Positions 1-7,537 of a stretch of DNA of 24,495 bases are shown one piece after another. The notes below the pieces were generated by a model. The model saw only the letters and a list, made by a program, of their open reading frames with translations. It searched no databases and was not told the DNA's origin. This stretch comes from Sphingomonas sp. GTDB taxonomy: Bacteria; Pseudomonadota; Alphaproteobacteria; Sphingomonadales; Sphingomonadaceae. Location of the stretch: contig JACCSV010000177.1 in assembly GCA_013812805.1 (NCBI GenBank), positions 1 to 24,495 on the forward strand. The letters run 5' to 3'. A program made the position numbers and the translations under genes. Every line of letters begins with the position of its first letter. Position 1 is the first letter of the stretch.

Positions 1-1
1 C

Positions 2-1324
2 AACATCCGCCTCGACGTCCGCCAGCGCCAGGTGATGCGGATCCTGCCGCGCGTCCATGACGAAGTGAACGAGGAGTGGATACACGACAAGACCCGCCAC
101 CATGTGGACGCGCTGGTCAGGAAGCGGCTCGACCGGCCGTGGGTGCGGGACAAAGCGGGCAAGCTTCGTGAGGCGAGCTGGCGCGACGCGCTCGACCTGT
201 TTGCGAAGCGGCTGAAGGCGGCGGGGCCGAGCGTTGCTGCCATAGCCGGCGACCTGCTCGACGCCGAGACGATGTACGCCGCCAAGGCACTGCTGCGCGG
301 CCAGGGCTCGACCTTGCTCGAAGGCCGGCAGACCGGGCTCGATTATGACGTGTCGAACCTAGCGGCGGTCGCCTTCAACTCGACCATCGCCGAGATCGAG
401 CTGGCCGACGCGGTGCTTCTGGTCGGCACCAACCCGCGCTGGGAAGCGCCGCTCGTCAACACCCGCCTGCGCAAGATCGCACGCACCGGCGGCAGGATTT
501 TCGCCATTGGCCCGGAAGTCGACCTGGCGATGCGCGTCGAGTGGCTCGGCGATGATCTCAAGCTGCTCGGCAACCTCCCCAAGGCGGTGACGGAGGCGTT
601 CGCCAAAGCGCAACGCCCGGCGGTGATCGTCGGCCCGGGAGCGCTTGGCGCGGGCGGCTTTGGCGCTGCACTGGCGCTGGTCGAGCCGTTCGGCCTGGTT
701 CGAGAGGGCTGGAACGGCTTCAACGTCATCCACACCGCCGCATCGCGGATGGCCGGGCTGATCCTCGGCTATGCGCAGCGTGGTGGAATCGCTGACATCG
801 AGGCTGCTGCACCGCAGGTCATGCTCTTCCTCGGGGCCGACGAGGTCGATCCCGCTCGCTTTGTCGGCAGCTTCAAGGTCTACATCGGCCACCACGGCGA
901 CCGCGGCGCGGCCTCGGCTGACCTGGTGCTGCCGGGCGCGGCGTACAGCGAGAAGCACGGAACCTACGTCAACTTGGAAGGGCGGGTTCAGCGCGGCGAG
1001 AAAGCGGTATTCCCGCCCGGCGAAGCGCGCGAGGACTGGAGCATTTTCCGCGCGGCTTCCGACCTCCTCGGCCAGCCGCTGCCGTTCGACCGCTTCCACC
1101 AGCTCCACCAGGCGATGGTCGCCGAGCATCCCGAGCTTGGCATCGACGGGCGGATCGCGCTTAACTGGGCGCCGCCGAAGCTGGACGCCAAGGCCCAAGG
1201 TCCGGTTCGCTACCCGATTGCCGATTTCTATCTGACCAACGCCATCTGCCGCGCCAGCCCGACGATGCACGTCTGCTCGCGCGAAGTGCTGCACGGCGAG
1301 CCGACGCTCGAGGCGGCAGAGTGA
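2..1324 (+). CDS. nuoG: NADH-quinone oxidoreductase subunit G, C-terminal part (5' partial)
   Basis: This is the C-terminal part of the large peripheral-arm subunit of respiratory complex I, which carries electrons through Fe-S clusters from NADH towards quinone. The reading frame is open from base 2, so the gene begins upstream; the GTG at 32 is internal. The first visible residues (NIRLDVRQRQVMRILPR) followed by VHDEVNEEWIHDKTR match the molybdopterin-oxidoreductase-like segment of NuoG. The remaining 440 or so residues cover that fold, including VLLVGTNPRWEAPLVNTRLR and SEKHGTYVNLEGRVQ, which are typical of the family. The N-terminal ferredoxin-like and Fe-S regions are outside the window. 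It stops at TGA 1322-1324 and is followed by a palindromic element before nuoH. The following nuoH-nuoN genes make the identification secure. Confidence 0.95.
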   Translation, partial: NIRLDVRQRQVMRILPRVHDEVNEEWIHDKTRHHVDALVRKRLDRPWVRDKAGKLREASWRDALDLFAKRLKAAGPSVAAIAGDLLDAETMYAAKALLRGQGSTLLEGRQTGLDYDVSNLAAVAFNSTIAEIELADAVLLVGTNPRWEAPLVNTRLRKIARTGGRIFAIGPEVDLAMRVEWLGDDLKLLGNLPKAVTEAFAKAQRPAVIVGPGALGAGGFGAALALVEPFGLVREGWNGFNVIHTAASRMAGLILGYAQRGGIADIEAAAPQVMLFLGADEVDPARFVGSFKVYIGHHGDRGAASADLVLPGAAYSEKHGTYVNLEGRVQRGEKAVFPPGEAREDWSIFRAASDLLGQPLPFDRFHQLHQAMVAEHPELGIDGRIALNWAPPKLDAKAQGPVRYPIADFYLTNAICRASPTMHVCSREVLHGEPTLEAAE

Positions 1325-1340
1325 CGGGGCTGCGTGATGA

Positions 1341-1482
1341 GTTCCTCCCTGCGAGCGCAGCTCGTGGGGAGGGGGACCATGCCAAGCATGGTGGAGGGGT
1401 TCGGCACAGCGCCAGTTACCCCTCCCCCATTCGCTCTGCGGCGAATGGTCCCCCTCCCCATCGCGTTGCGATAGGGAGGAGC
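1341..1482. repeat. Nested palindromic element with side hairpins, between nuoG and nuoH
   Basis: A 142-bp inverted repeat fills nearly the whole nuoG-nuoH gap. The core is a perfect 16-bp stem (1365-1380 with 1445-1460). Outside it is a 10-bp stem with one G-T pair (1341-1350 with 1473-1482). Inside it is an 11-bp stem with one mismatch (1390-1400 with 1418-1428). At each stem junction both strands carry their own small hairpin: CGAGC-GCA-GCTCG (1352-1364), ACCATGC-CAA-GCATGGT (1376-1392), ATTCGC-6-GCGAAT (1429-1446) and ATCGC-GTT-GCGAT (1460-1472). Parts of these hairpins overlap the long stems, so alternative folds compete. It resembles the palindromic, REP- or MITE-like repeats of high-GC alphaproteobacteria, but I cannot confirm further copies from one window. 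Confidence 0.85.
1473..1481 (+). promoter_or_regulatory. nuoH ribosome binding site inside the palindromic element
   Basis: AGGGAGGAG lies 6 nt before the GTG start of nuoH and is the best Shine-Dalgarno in the area. It is also the right arm of the outer stem of the palindromic element, pairing with 1342-1350. If the transcript folds fully, this site would be hidden. The pairing is visible in the sequence; control of nuoH translation by it is inference. Confidence 0.6.
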
Positions 1483-1487
1483 TGCAA

Positions 1488-2543
1488 GTGACTGCCTGGT
1501 TCCAGAACTGGTTCACCTACGAATGGTCGTGGTTTATCGCGACAATGGTGGGCATCCTGGTGATCGCCTTCCCGCTGATGCTGGCGGTGGCGATGATCAT
1601 TTATGCCGACCGCAAGATCTGGGCGGCGATCGCGCTGCGTCGCGGGCCCAACGTGGTCGGCCCGTTCGGGCTGCTCCAAAGCTTTGCCGACGGCCTCAAG
1701 GTGTTCCTGAAGGAAACCATCGTCCCGTCCGCGGCCAACAAGGGCCTGTTCCTGGTCGCGCCGATCATGAGCTTCACCGTCGCGCTGATCGTCTGGGCGG
1801 TGATCCCGTTCGATGCCGGCGTGGTGCTCGCCGACATCAACGTCGGGCTGCTCTACGTGCTCGCCGCCTCCTCGCTCGGGGTTTACGGCGTGATCATCGC
1901 CGGCTGGGCGTCCAACTCCAAATATCCCTTCTATTCGGCGCTTCGGGCTGCCGCGCAGATGGTCAGCTACGAAGTGTCGATCGGCTTCGTCCTGATCAGC
2001 GTCGTGCTTTACGCCAACACCTTCAACCTCAGCGGCATCGTGCTGGCGCAGGAGGGACACATCTTCGGCCTGCTCAACGGCTTCGGCTTCAACCCCCTGC
2101 TGTTCCCGATGGCGGTGGTGTTCCTGATCAGCTCGATGGCCGAGACCTTCCGCACGCCGTTCGACCTGACCGAAGCCGAAAGCGAGCTCGTCGCCGGCTT
2201 CCAGACCGAATATTCGTCAATGAGCTTCGCGCTCTTTTGGCTCGGCGAATATGGCAACGTCATCCTGATGTGCGCGCTCAATGCACTGCTGTTCTGGGGC
2301 GGGTGGCTGCCGCCGCTCAACATCGACCTGATCCCATGGTTCGATATCCCCGGCATCCTCTGGCTGTTCGCCAAGATGATGGTCTTCTTCTTCGTCTTCA
2401 GCTGGGTTCGGGCGACGGTGCCGCGCTACCGCTACGACCAGCTGATGCGGCTGGGGTGGAAGATATTCCTGCCGCTCAGCATCGCCTCCGTCGTCATCGT
2501 CTCCGGCTGGCTGATGCTGACCCGCTATGGAGTGGGCGCATGA
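1488..2543 (+). CDS. nuoH: NADH-quinone oxidoreductase subunit H
   Basis: This is the membrane subunit of complex I that forms much of the quinone-binding cavity where the peripheral and membrane arms meet. The 351-aa product has about eight hydrophobic segments. It carries the NuoH signature RRGPNVVGPFGLLQSFADG near residues 51-69. It also has the acidic loop FRTPFDLTEAESELVAGFQ near 221-239, characteristic of the Q-site region. Length fits the family. The GTG start is chosen for its strong Shine-Dalgarno (AGGGAGGAG, 6 nt upstream), which is supplied by the preceding palindromic element. The stop codon overlaps the ATG of nuoI in ATGA, suggesting coupled translation. Confidence 0.97.
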   Translation: MTAWFQNWFTYEWSWFIATMVGILVIAFPLMLAVAMIIYADRKIWAAIALRRGPNVVGPFGLLQSFADGLKVFLKETIVPSAANKGLFLVAPIMSFTVALIVWAVIPFDAGVVLADINVGLLYVLAASSLGVYGVIIAGWASNSKYPFYSALRAAAQMVSYEVSIGFVLISVVLYANTFNLSGIVLAQEGHIFGLLNGFGFNPLLFPMAVVFLISSMAETFRTPFDLTEAESELVAGFQTEYSSMSFALFWLGEYGNVILMCALNALLFWGGWLPPLNIDLIPWFDIPGILWLFAKMMVFFFVFSWVRATVPRYRYDQLMRLGWKIFLPLSIASVVIVSGWLMLTRYGVGA

Positions 2544-3022
2544 TCGCTCACTGGATCAAGTCCTTCACCTTGTGGGAGCTGGTGCGCGCCCATGCGCTGA
2601 CTCTGAAATATTTCTTCAAGCCCAAGGCCACCATAAATTATCCGTACGAAAAAGTGCCGCAGAGCCCGCGCTTCCGCGGCGAGCATGCGCTTCGCCGCTA
2701 TCCCAACGGCGAGGAGCGCTGCATCGCCTGCAAGCTGTGCGAGGCGATTTGCCCGGCGCTCGCCATCACCATCGAGTCCGAGCCGCGCGAGGACGGCAGC
2801 CGCCGCACCACCCGCTACGACATCGACATGGTCAAATGCATCTACTGCGGCCTGTGCGAGGAAGCCTGCCCGGTGGACGCCATCGTCGAGGGGCCGAACC
2901 TGGAGTTCGCAACCGAGACCCGCGAGGAATTGCTTTACGACAAGACCAAGCTGCTCGCCAACGGCGACCGCTGGGAGCAGGCGATCGCCGCCAACCTTGC
3001 CGCTGATGCACCCTACCGATAA
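2540..3022 (+). CDS. nuoI: NADH-quinone oxidoreductase subunit I (2x[4Fe-4S])
   Basis: This 160-aa ferredoxin-like subunit carries clusters N6a and N6b, which pass electrons from NuoG to the NuoB cluster next to the quinone site. Two 4Fe-4S motifs are intact: CIACKLCEAICP (Cys61, 64, 67, 71) and CIYCGLCEEACP (Cys100, 103, 106, 110). The N-terminus (residues 1-30) has the amphipathic stretch that docks NuoI on the membrane arm. The start is the ATG at 2540, which overlaps the nuoH TGA. An upstream frame is open through nuoH, but the ATGA overlap and family length favour 2540. The gene ends at TAA 3020-3022, 24 bp before nuoJ. Confidence 0.97.
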   Translation: MIAHWIKSFTLWELVRAHALTLKYFFKPKATINYPYEKVPQSPRFRGEHALRRYPNGEERCIACKLCEAICPALAITIESEPREDGSRRTTRYDIDMVKCIYCGLCEEACPVDAIVEGPNLEFATETREELLYDKTKLLANGDRWEQAIAANLAADAPYR

Positions 3023-3046
3023 GCGCGCGGCAACAGGGCCTCCAGT

Positions 3047-3652
3047 TTGATCGCACTCCTCGCCTTTTACCTTTTCGCGACGCTCACCATCGCTTCGGCG
3101 GTGGCGGTGATCTTTGCGCGCAACCCGGTGCATTCGGTGCTTTGGCTGATCCTGTCCTTCTTCAACGCCGCGGGACTGATGCTGCTCGCCGGCGCCGAGT
3201 TCATCGCGCTGCTGCTGGTGATCGTTTACGTCGGCGCGGTCGCGGTGCTGTTCCTGTTCGTCGTGATGATGCTCAACATCGACTTCGGCGAGCTTCGCTC
3301 CGGCTTTACCGCTAACCTGCCGTTCGGGATTATCATCGCACTGGTCTTGCTGGCGGAGATCGTCATCGCCATCAGCGCCTGGAACTCGGGGCCCGGGATC
3401 AGCGGCGCGGCGCCGCCGGAATCCTCGCAGCCCAACATCGTTGCCCTGGGGGAGCTACTCTATAGCCGTTACCTGTTCCCGTTCGAGCTCGCCGGGCTGA
3501 TCCTGCTGGTGGCGATGATCGGTGCGATTGTCCTCACCCACCGAAGCCGCGGTGACGCCCGCGGCCAGGATGCGAGCAAGCAGATCCGCCGCCGCCCCGA
3601 GGATGCGGTGCGCAACACCAACCCCGCCTCGGGCGAAGGCATCGAGCTGTGA
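3047..3652 (+). CDS. nuoJ: NADH-quinone oxidoreductase subunit J
   Basis: This 201-aa membrane subunit of complex I sits between the quinone module and the proton-pumping antiporter-like subunits. It has five hydrophobic helices. The central region VYVGAVAVLFLFVVMML is the NuoJ TM3 pi-bulge segment. A charged tail of about 30 residues (SRGDARGQDASKQIRRRP onward) follows the last helix, as in other alphaproteobacteria. The start is the TTG at 3047: it is the only usable start after the in-frame nuoI stop, and no ATG or GTG fits the expected N-terminus (IALLAFYLFATLTIAS). The Shine-Dalgarno is weak (CAGGG), consistent with coupling. The stop overlaps the nuoK start (GTGA). Confidence 0.95.
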   Translation: MIALLAFYLFATLTIASAVAVIFARNPVHSVLWLILSFFNAAGLMLLAGAEFIALLLVIVYVGAVAVLFLFVVMMLNIDFGELRSGFTANLPFGIIIALVLLAEIVIAISAWNSGPGISGAAPPESSQPNIVALGELLYSRYLFPFELAGLILLVAMIGAIVLTHRSRGDARGQDASKQIRRRPEDAVRNTNPASGEGIEL

Positions 3653-3954
3653 TCAGCCTCAATCATTACCTCGCCGTTGGCGCGATCCTGTTCGTGCTTG
3701 GCGTGCTCGGCATCTTCATCAACCGCCGCAACGTCATCCTGATGCTGATGGCGATCGAGCTGATCCTGCTCGCGGTGAACATCAACCTCGTCGCTTTCTC
3801 CGCCTTCCTTGGCGATCTCGCCGGGCAGGTGATGGCAATGTTTGTGCTTACGGTCGCGGCCGCAGAAGCCGCTATCGGGCTTGCCATCCTGGTCATCTTC
3901 TTCCGCCGGCGCGGCTCGATCGCCGTCGACCAGGTCAACCGGATGCGCGGCTGA
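3649..3954 (+). CDS. nuoK: NADH-quinone oxidoreductase subunit K
   Basis: This is the smallest membrane subunit of complex I, 101 aa with three transmembrane helices. It forms part of the central hydrophilic proton path. The two buried glutamates needed for pumping are present at Glu37 (LMAIELILLAVN) and Glu73 (TVAAAEAAIGLAI), matching E36 and E72 of the E. coli protein. The length is exactly that expected. It starts with GTG at 3649, overlapping the nuoJ stop by four bases, and its TGA shares one base with the nuoL ATG (TGATG). Both overlaps indicate tight translational coupling in the operon. Confidence 0.97.
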   Translation: MISLNHYLAVGAILFVLGVLGIFINRRNVILMLMAIELILLAVNINLVAFSAFLGDLAGQVMAMFVLTVAAAEAAIGLAILVIFFRRRGSIAVDQVNRMRG

Positions 3955-5996
3955 TGGATACCGGCCTCTCGCTCCAGCTGATCGTCTTCCTGCCGCTCGT
4001 CGCAGCGATTGTCGCCGGCCTGCTGGGCCGCTGGATCGGCGCGACCGCCGCCAAGGTGCTTACGACCGGCGCCTTGTTCGTCGGCGCGGTCCTGTCCTGG
4101 CCGATCCTCTTCTCGTTCATCGCCGGCGGCGCCGAAGCGCAAGTGGTGCCGGTGCTAGACTGGATCCACTCCGGCGACCTGCAGGTCGACTGGGCGCTCC
4201 GGCTCGATACTTTGACCGCAGTGATGCTGGTGGTCGTCACCAGCGTCTCCAGCCTCGTCCACCTCTACAGCTGGGGCTATATGGAGGAGGACCCGGGCCA
4301 GTCGCGGTTCTTCGCTTATCTGTCGCTGTTCAGCTTTTCGATGCTGATGCTGGTGACGGCCGATGACTTGGTGCAGATGTTCTTCGGCTGGGAAGGCGTC
4401 GGTCTCGCCTCCTATCTGCTGATCGGCTTCTGGTACCACAAGCCTTCCGCCAATGCCGCGGCCTTGAAGGCGTTCGTCGTCAATCGCGTCGGTGATTTCG
4501 GCTTCAGCCTCGGCATCTTCGGCACCTTCCTGGTGTTCGGCACCGTCTCGATCCCGGCGATCCTCGAGGCGGCTCCGGGGATGGCCGGCGCGACCATCGG
4601 CTTTGCCGGCATGCGCGTCGATACGATGACCTTGCTGTGCCTGCTGCTGTTCGTCGGCGCGATGGGCAAGTCGGCGCAGCTCGGGCTTCACACCTGGCTC
4701 CCCGACGCGATGGAAGGCCCGACCCCGGTCAGCGCCCTCATCCACGCAGCGACGATGGTCACCGCCGGCGTCTTCATGGTCTGTCGGCTCTCACCGATGT
4801 TCGAGGTCAGCGTCACTGCCCAGCACGTCGTCATCTATGTCGGCGCGATCACCGCTTTCGTCGCGGCGACGATCGGCACGTCGCAGAACGACATCAAGCG
4901 GGTGGTCGCTTATTCGACGATGTCGCAGCTCGGCTACATGTTCTTCGCCGCCGGCGTCGGCGCTTACGGCGCGGCGATGTTCCATTTGTTCACCCACGCC
5001 TTTTTCAAGGCGCTGCTGTTCCTCGGGGCGGGGTCGGTGATCCACGCGATGCACCACGAGCAGGACATGCGCTTCTACGGCGCGTTGCGGAAGGAAATCC
5101 CGTTCACCTTCTGGGTGATGGTGGTCGGCACTTTGGCGATCACCGGGGTTGGGATCGCCGGCGTCGGCTTTGCCGGCTACCACAGCAAGGACGCGATCCT
5201 GGAGAGCGCATTCGCAAGCGGCAGCGTGCCGGGCGGGATCGCCTTTTTCCTCGGCGGGGTCGCGGCATTGCTAACCAGTTTCTATTCCTGGCGGCTAATT
5301 TTCCTCACCTTCTTCGGCAAGCCGCGATGGGCCGAGTCCGAGCATATCCAGCACGCGCTCCATGGCGAGCATGACGATCCCGCGCACGAGCATGGCGATA
5401 GCTCGCACGGCAAGGCGACGCCTTCGGCGGGCACCGGCGGCTACCACCCGCACGAAAGCCCGCTGACGATGCTGATCCCGATCGGCCTGTTGGCGCTCGG
5501 CGCGATCGTCACAGGCTTCCTGTTCAGCCACCAATTCCTCGATTCCGCCGAATTCTGGCACGGTAGCATCGCCTTCGACGAAGGTCTTGCCCATGCGATG
5601 CACGAGGTGCCTTTATGGGTGAAATTTACCGCCACCGTTGCCATGCTGGCCGGCCTGTTCATCGCCTGGCACAATTACATCCGCAGGCCGGGAGCAGCGG
5701 GCGCGTTCGTGGCGCAATTCCCCGCGATCCATCGCTTCGTGCTCAACAAATGGTATTTCGACGAGCTGTACGACCGGATTTTCGTCCGCCCGTCGCTGTG
5801 GCTGGGGCGGCTGTTCTGGCATCGCGGTGACGAGAAGACGATCGACCGCTTCGGCCCGCACGGCGCGGCCTATGCCGTCGGCATTGGCAACCGCCTGACC
5901 ACGCGCCTGCAATCCGGCTATCTCTACAGCTATGCGCTGGTGATGCTGCTCGGACTCGTCGGCGCCGCCAGCTGGGCGCTCTGGTGGGCCAAGTGA
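3954..5996 (+). CDS. nuoL: NADH-quinone oxidoreductase subunit L
   Basis: This is the distal antiporter-like proton-pumping subunit of complex I, 680 aa. The N-terminal domain includes WGYMEEDPGQSRFFAYLSLF, and the antiporter core includes FFGWEGVGLASYLLIGFWY, LHTWLPDAMEGPTPVSALIHAATMV and HAFFKALLFLGAGSVIHAM, with the key Glu and Lys positions of the Proton_antipo_M family in place. The C-terminal portion has the long-helix and terminal TM region. It is slightly longer than E. coli NuoL, partly because of a His-rich loop at residues about 463-503 (nine His in roughly 41 residues). The ATG at 3954 overlaps the nuoK stop by one base; a longer upstream open frame is only the shadow of nuoJ and nuoK. 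Confidence 0.97.
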   Translation: MDTGLSLQLIVFLPLVAAIVAGLLGRWIGATAAKVLTTGALFVGAVLSWPILFSFIAGGAEAQVVPVLDWIHSGDLQVDWALRLDTLTAVMLVVVTSVSSLVHLYSWGYMEEDPGQSRFFAYLSLFSFSMLMLVTADDLVQMFFGWEGVGLASYLLIGFWYHKPSANAAALKAFVVNRVGDFGFSLGIFGTFLVFGTVSIPAILEAAPGMAGATIGFAGMRVDTMTLLCLLLFVGAMGKSAQLGLHTWLPDAMEGPTPVSALIHAATMVTAGVFMVCRLSPMFEVSVTAQHVVIYVGAITAFVAATIGTSQNDIKRVVAYSTMSQLGYMFFAAGVGAYGAAMFHLFTHAFFKALLFLGAGSVIHAMHHEQDMRFYGALRKEIPFTFWVMVVGTLAITGVGIAGVGFAGYHSKDAILESAFASGSVPGGIAFFLGGVAALLTSFYSWRLIFLTFFGKPRWAESEHIQHALHGEHDDPAHEHGDSSHGKATPSAGTGGYHPHESPLTMLIPIGLLALGAIVTGFLFSHQFLDSAEFWHGSIAFDEGLAHAMHEVPLWVKFTATVAMLAGLFIAWHNYIRRPGAAGAFVAQFPAIHRFVLNKWYFDELYDRIFVRPSLWLGRLFWHRGDEKTIDRFGPHGAAYAVGIGNRLTTRLQSGYLYSYALVMLLGLVGAASWALWWAK

Positions 5997-7537
5997 CCGC
6001 AGTTTCGACCGGGCTCCCACTGCTGTCCATCCTGATCGCGCTCCCGCTCGTTGCCGGGATGGTCTGCCTGTTCGTCGGCGCCAACGCTGCCCGCTGGATC
6101 GCGCTGGTGACAACCCTTGTCCTGTTCGCAATCGGCATCGGCATGTGGCTCGGCTTCAACCCCGACGGGCCACAGTGGCAGTTCGTCGAGAATGTCTCCC
6201 TCGGCAGCGGCCTTCGGTGGGCACTCGGCATCGACGGCATCGCGCTGATGCTGACGATGCTGACCCTGTTCCTGATGCCGATCTGCATCGGCGCCTCCTG
6301 GCGCGCGATCGACAATCGCGTGCCGGAATATATGGCGTCATTCCTGCTGATGGAGGCGCTGATGATCGGCGTTTTCGCCGCGCAGGACCTGTTCCTGTTC
6401 TATGTCTTCTTCGAAGGCGGGCTGATCCCGATGTATCTGATCATCGGCATCTGGGGCGGGGCCGAGCGCATCAAGGCCAGCTACAAATTCTTCCTCTACA
6501 CTTTGTTTGGCTCCGTACTGATGCTGATCGCGATGCTGTACATGGCGATCACCGCTGGGACGACGTCGATCCCCGCGCTGATGGCCTACGACTTCGCACC
6601 AGAAGCGCAGCAGTGGCTGTGGCTGGCTTTCTTCGCCAGCTTTGCGGTCAAGATGCCGATGTGGCCGGTCCACACCTGGCTGCCGGACGCCCACGTCCAG
6701 GCGCCGACCGCGGGCTCGGTGATTCTCGCCGGCGTGCTTCTGAAGATGGGCGGCTACGGCTTCGTTCGCTTTTCGCTGCCGATGTTCCCGGAAGGCTCCG
6801 CGCAATTCGTGCCTTTGGTGTTCACATTGTCGGGCATCGCCATCGTCTACACCTCGCTGGTGGCGCTGGTGCAGCGCGACATGAAGAAGCTGATCGCTTA
6901 TTCGTCGGTCGCGCACATGGCGTTCGTCACCTTCGGCCTCTTCGCCTTCAACCGCCAGGGGATCGAGGGCGCGCTGATCGTCATGCTCAGCCATGGCTTG
7001 GTCTCGGGCGCGCTCTTCCTGTGCGTCGGCGTCATCTACGACCGGCTCCACACCCGCGAGATCGCGGCCTACGGCGGGCTGTCGAACAACATGCCGGGCT
7101 ACGCGCTGCTGTTCATGCTGTTCACCATGGCCAGCGTCGGGCTTCCCGGCACCAGCGGCTTCGTCGGCGAATTCCTGGCGCTGGTCGGCACCTACCGGGT
7201 GTCGACGTGGGCGGCGATCGTCGCCACCACCGGAATCATCCTCGGCGCCGCTTACATGCTGTGGCTCTACTGGCGCGTCGCGTTTGGCCAGGCGCGCACC
7301 GCCGAAGCGGGAACCATGGTCGACCTCAGCCCGCGCGAGTGGATGCTGCTGGCGCCGATCGCCGCCGGCGTCCTGTGGATGGGCGTTTACCCGGAAAGTT
7401 TCCTGCGGCCGATGCGTAACGACGTCGGGCGGCTCCTCGAGCGGGTCGAGCGAGCCGCTCCCGCCGGTGACTCGCATCTGGTGCGCGGCGCTGCAAAGCC
7501 GGCTGCCGAAGCACCTGCGGTAGAGGCGAGCCATTGA
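5993..7537 (+). CDS. nuoM: NADH-quinone oxidoreductase subunit M
   Basis: This is the second antiporter-like proton pump of complex I, 514 aa. Family hallmarks are FFEGGLIPMYLIIGIWGG (with the essential Glu near the N-terminal core), FFLYTLFGSVLMLIAM, WPVHTWLPDAHVQAPTAGS and IAYSSVAHMAFVTFGLFAF. It has about 14 hydrophobic helices and a short Ala-rich hydrophilic tail. I place the start at GTG 5993, which makes a four-base GTGA overlap with the nuoL stop, as at nuoJ-nuoK. GTG 5984, three codons earlier, is the alternative, and neither has a strong Shine-Dalgarno. The stop at 7535-7537 shares one base with the nuoN ATG. Confidence 0.96.
   Translation: MTAVSTGLPLLSILIALPLVAGMVCLFVGANAARWIALVTTLVLFAIGIGMWLGFNPDGPQWQFVENVSLGSGLRWALGIDGIALMLTMLTLFLMPICIGASWRAIDNRVPEYMASFLLMEALMIGVFAAQDLFLFYVFFEGGLIPMYLIIGIWGGAERIKASYKFFLYTLFGSVLMLIAMLYMAITAGTTSIPALMAYDFAPEAQQWLWLAFFASFAVKMPMWPVHTWLPDAHVQAPTAGSVILAGVLLKMGGYGFVRFSLPMFPEGSAQFVPLVFTLSGIAIVYTSLVALVQRDMKKLIAYSSVAHMAFVTFGLFAFNRQGIEGALIVMLSHGLVSGALFLCVGVIYDRLHTREIAAYGGLSNNMPGYALLFMLFTMASVGLPGTSGFVGEFLALVGTYRVSTWAAIVATTGIILGAAYMLWLYWRVAFGQARTAEAGTMVDLSPREWMLLAPIAAGVLWMGVYPESFLRPMRNDVGRLLERVERAAPAGDSHLVRGAAKPAAEAPAVEASH

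Noticed and set aside
1341..1482. Palindrome as an ordinary intrinsic terminator after nuoG
   Set aside because: No T-run follows either stem, the structure is much larger than a terminator hairpin, and nuoH-nuoN have no other obvious promoter.
359..1516. - strand open frame of about 385 codons opposite nuoG and the palindrome
   Set aside because: It is antisense to conserved nuoG, rich in Arg and Gly as expected for a shadow, and without recognisable domains.
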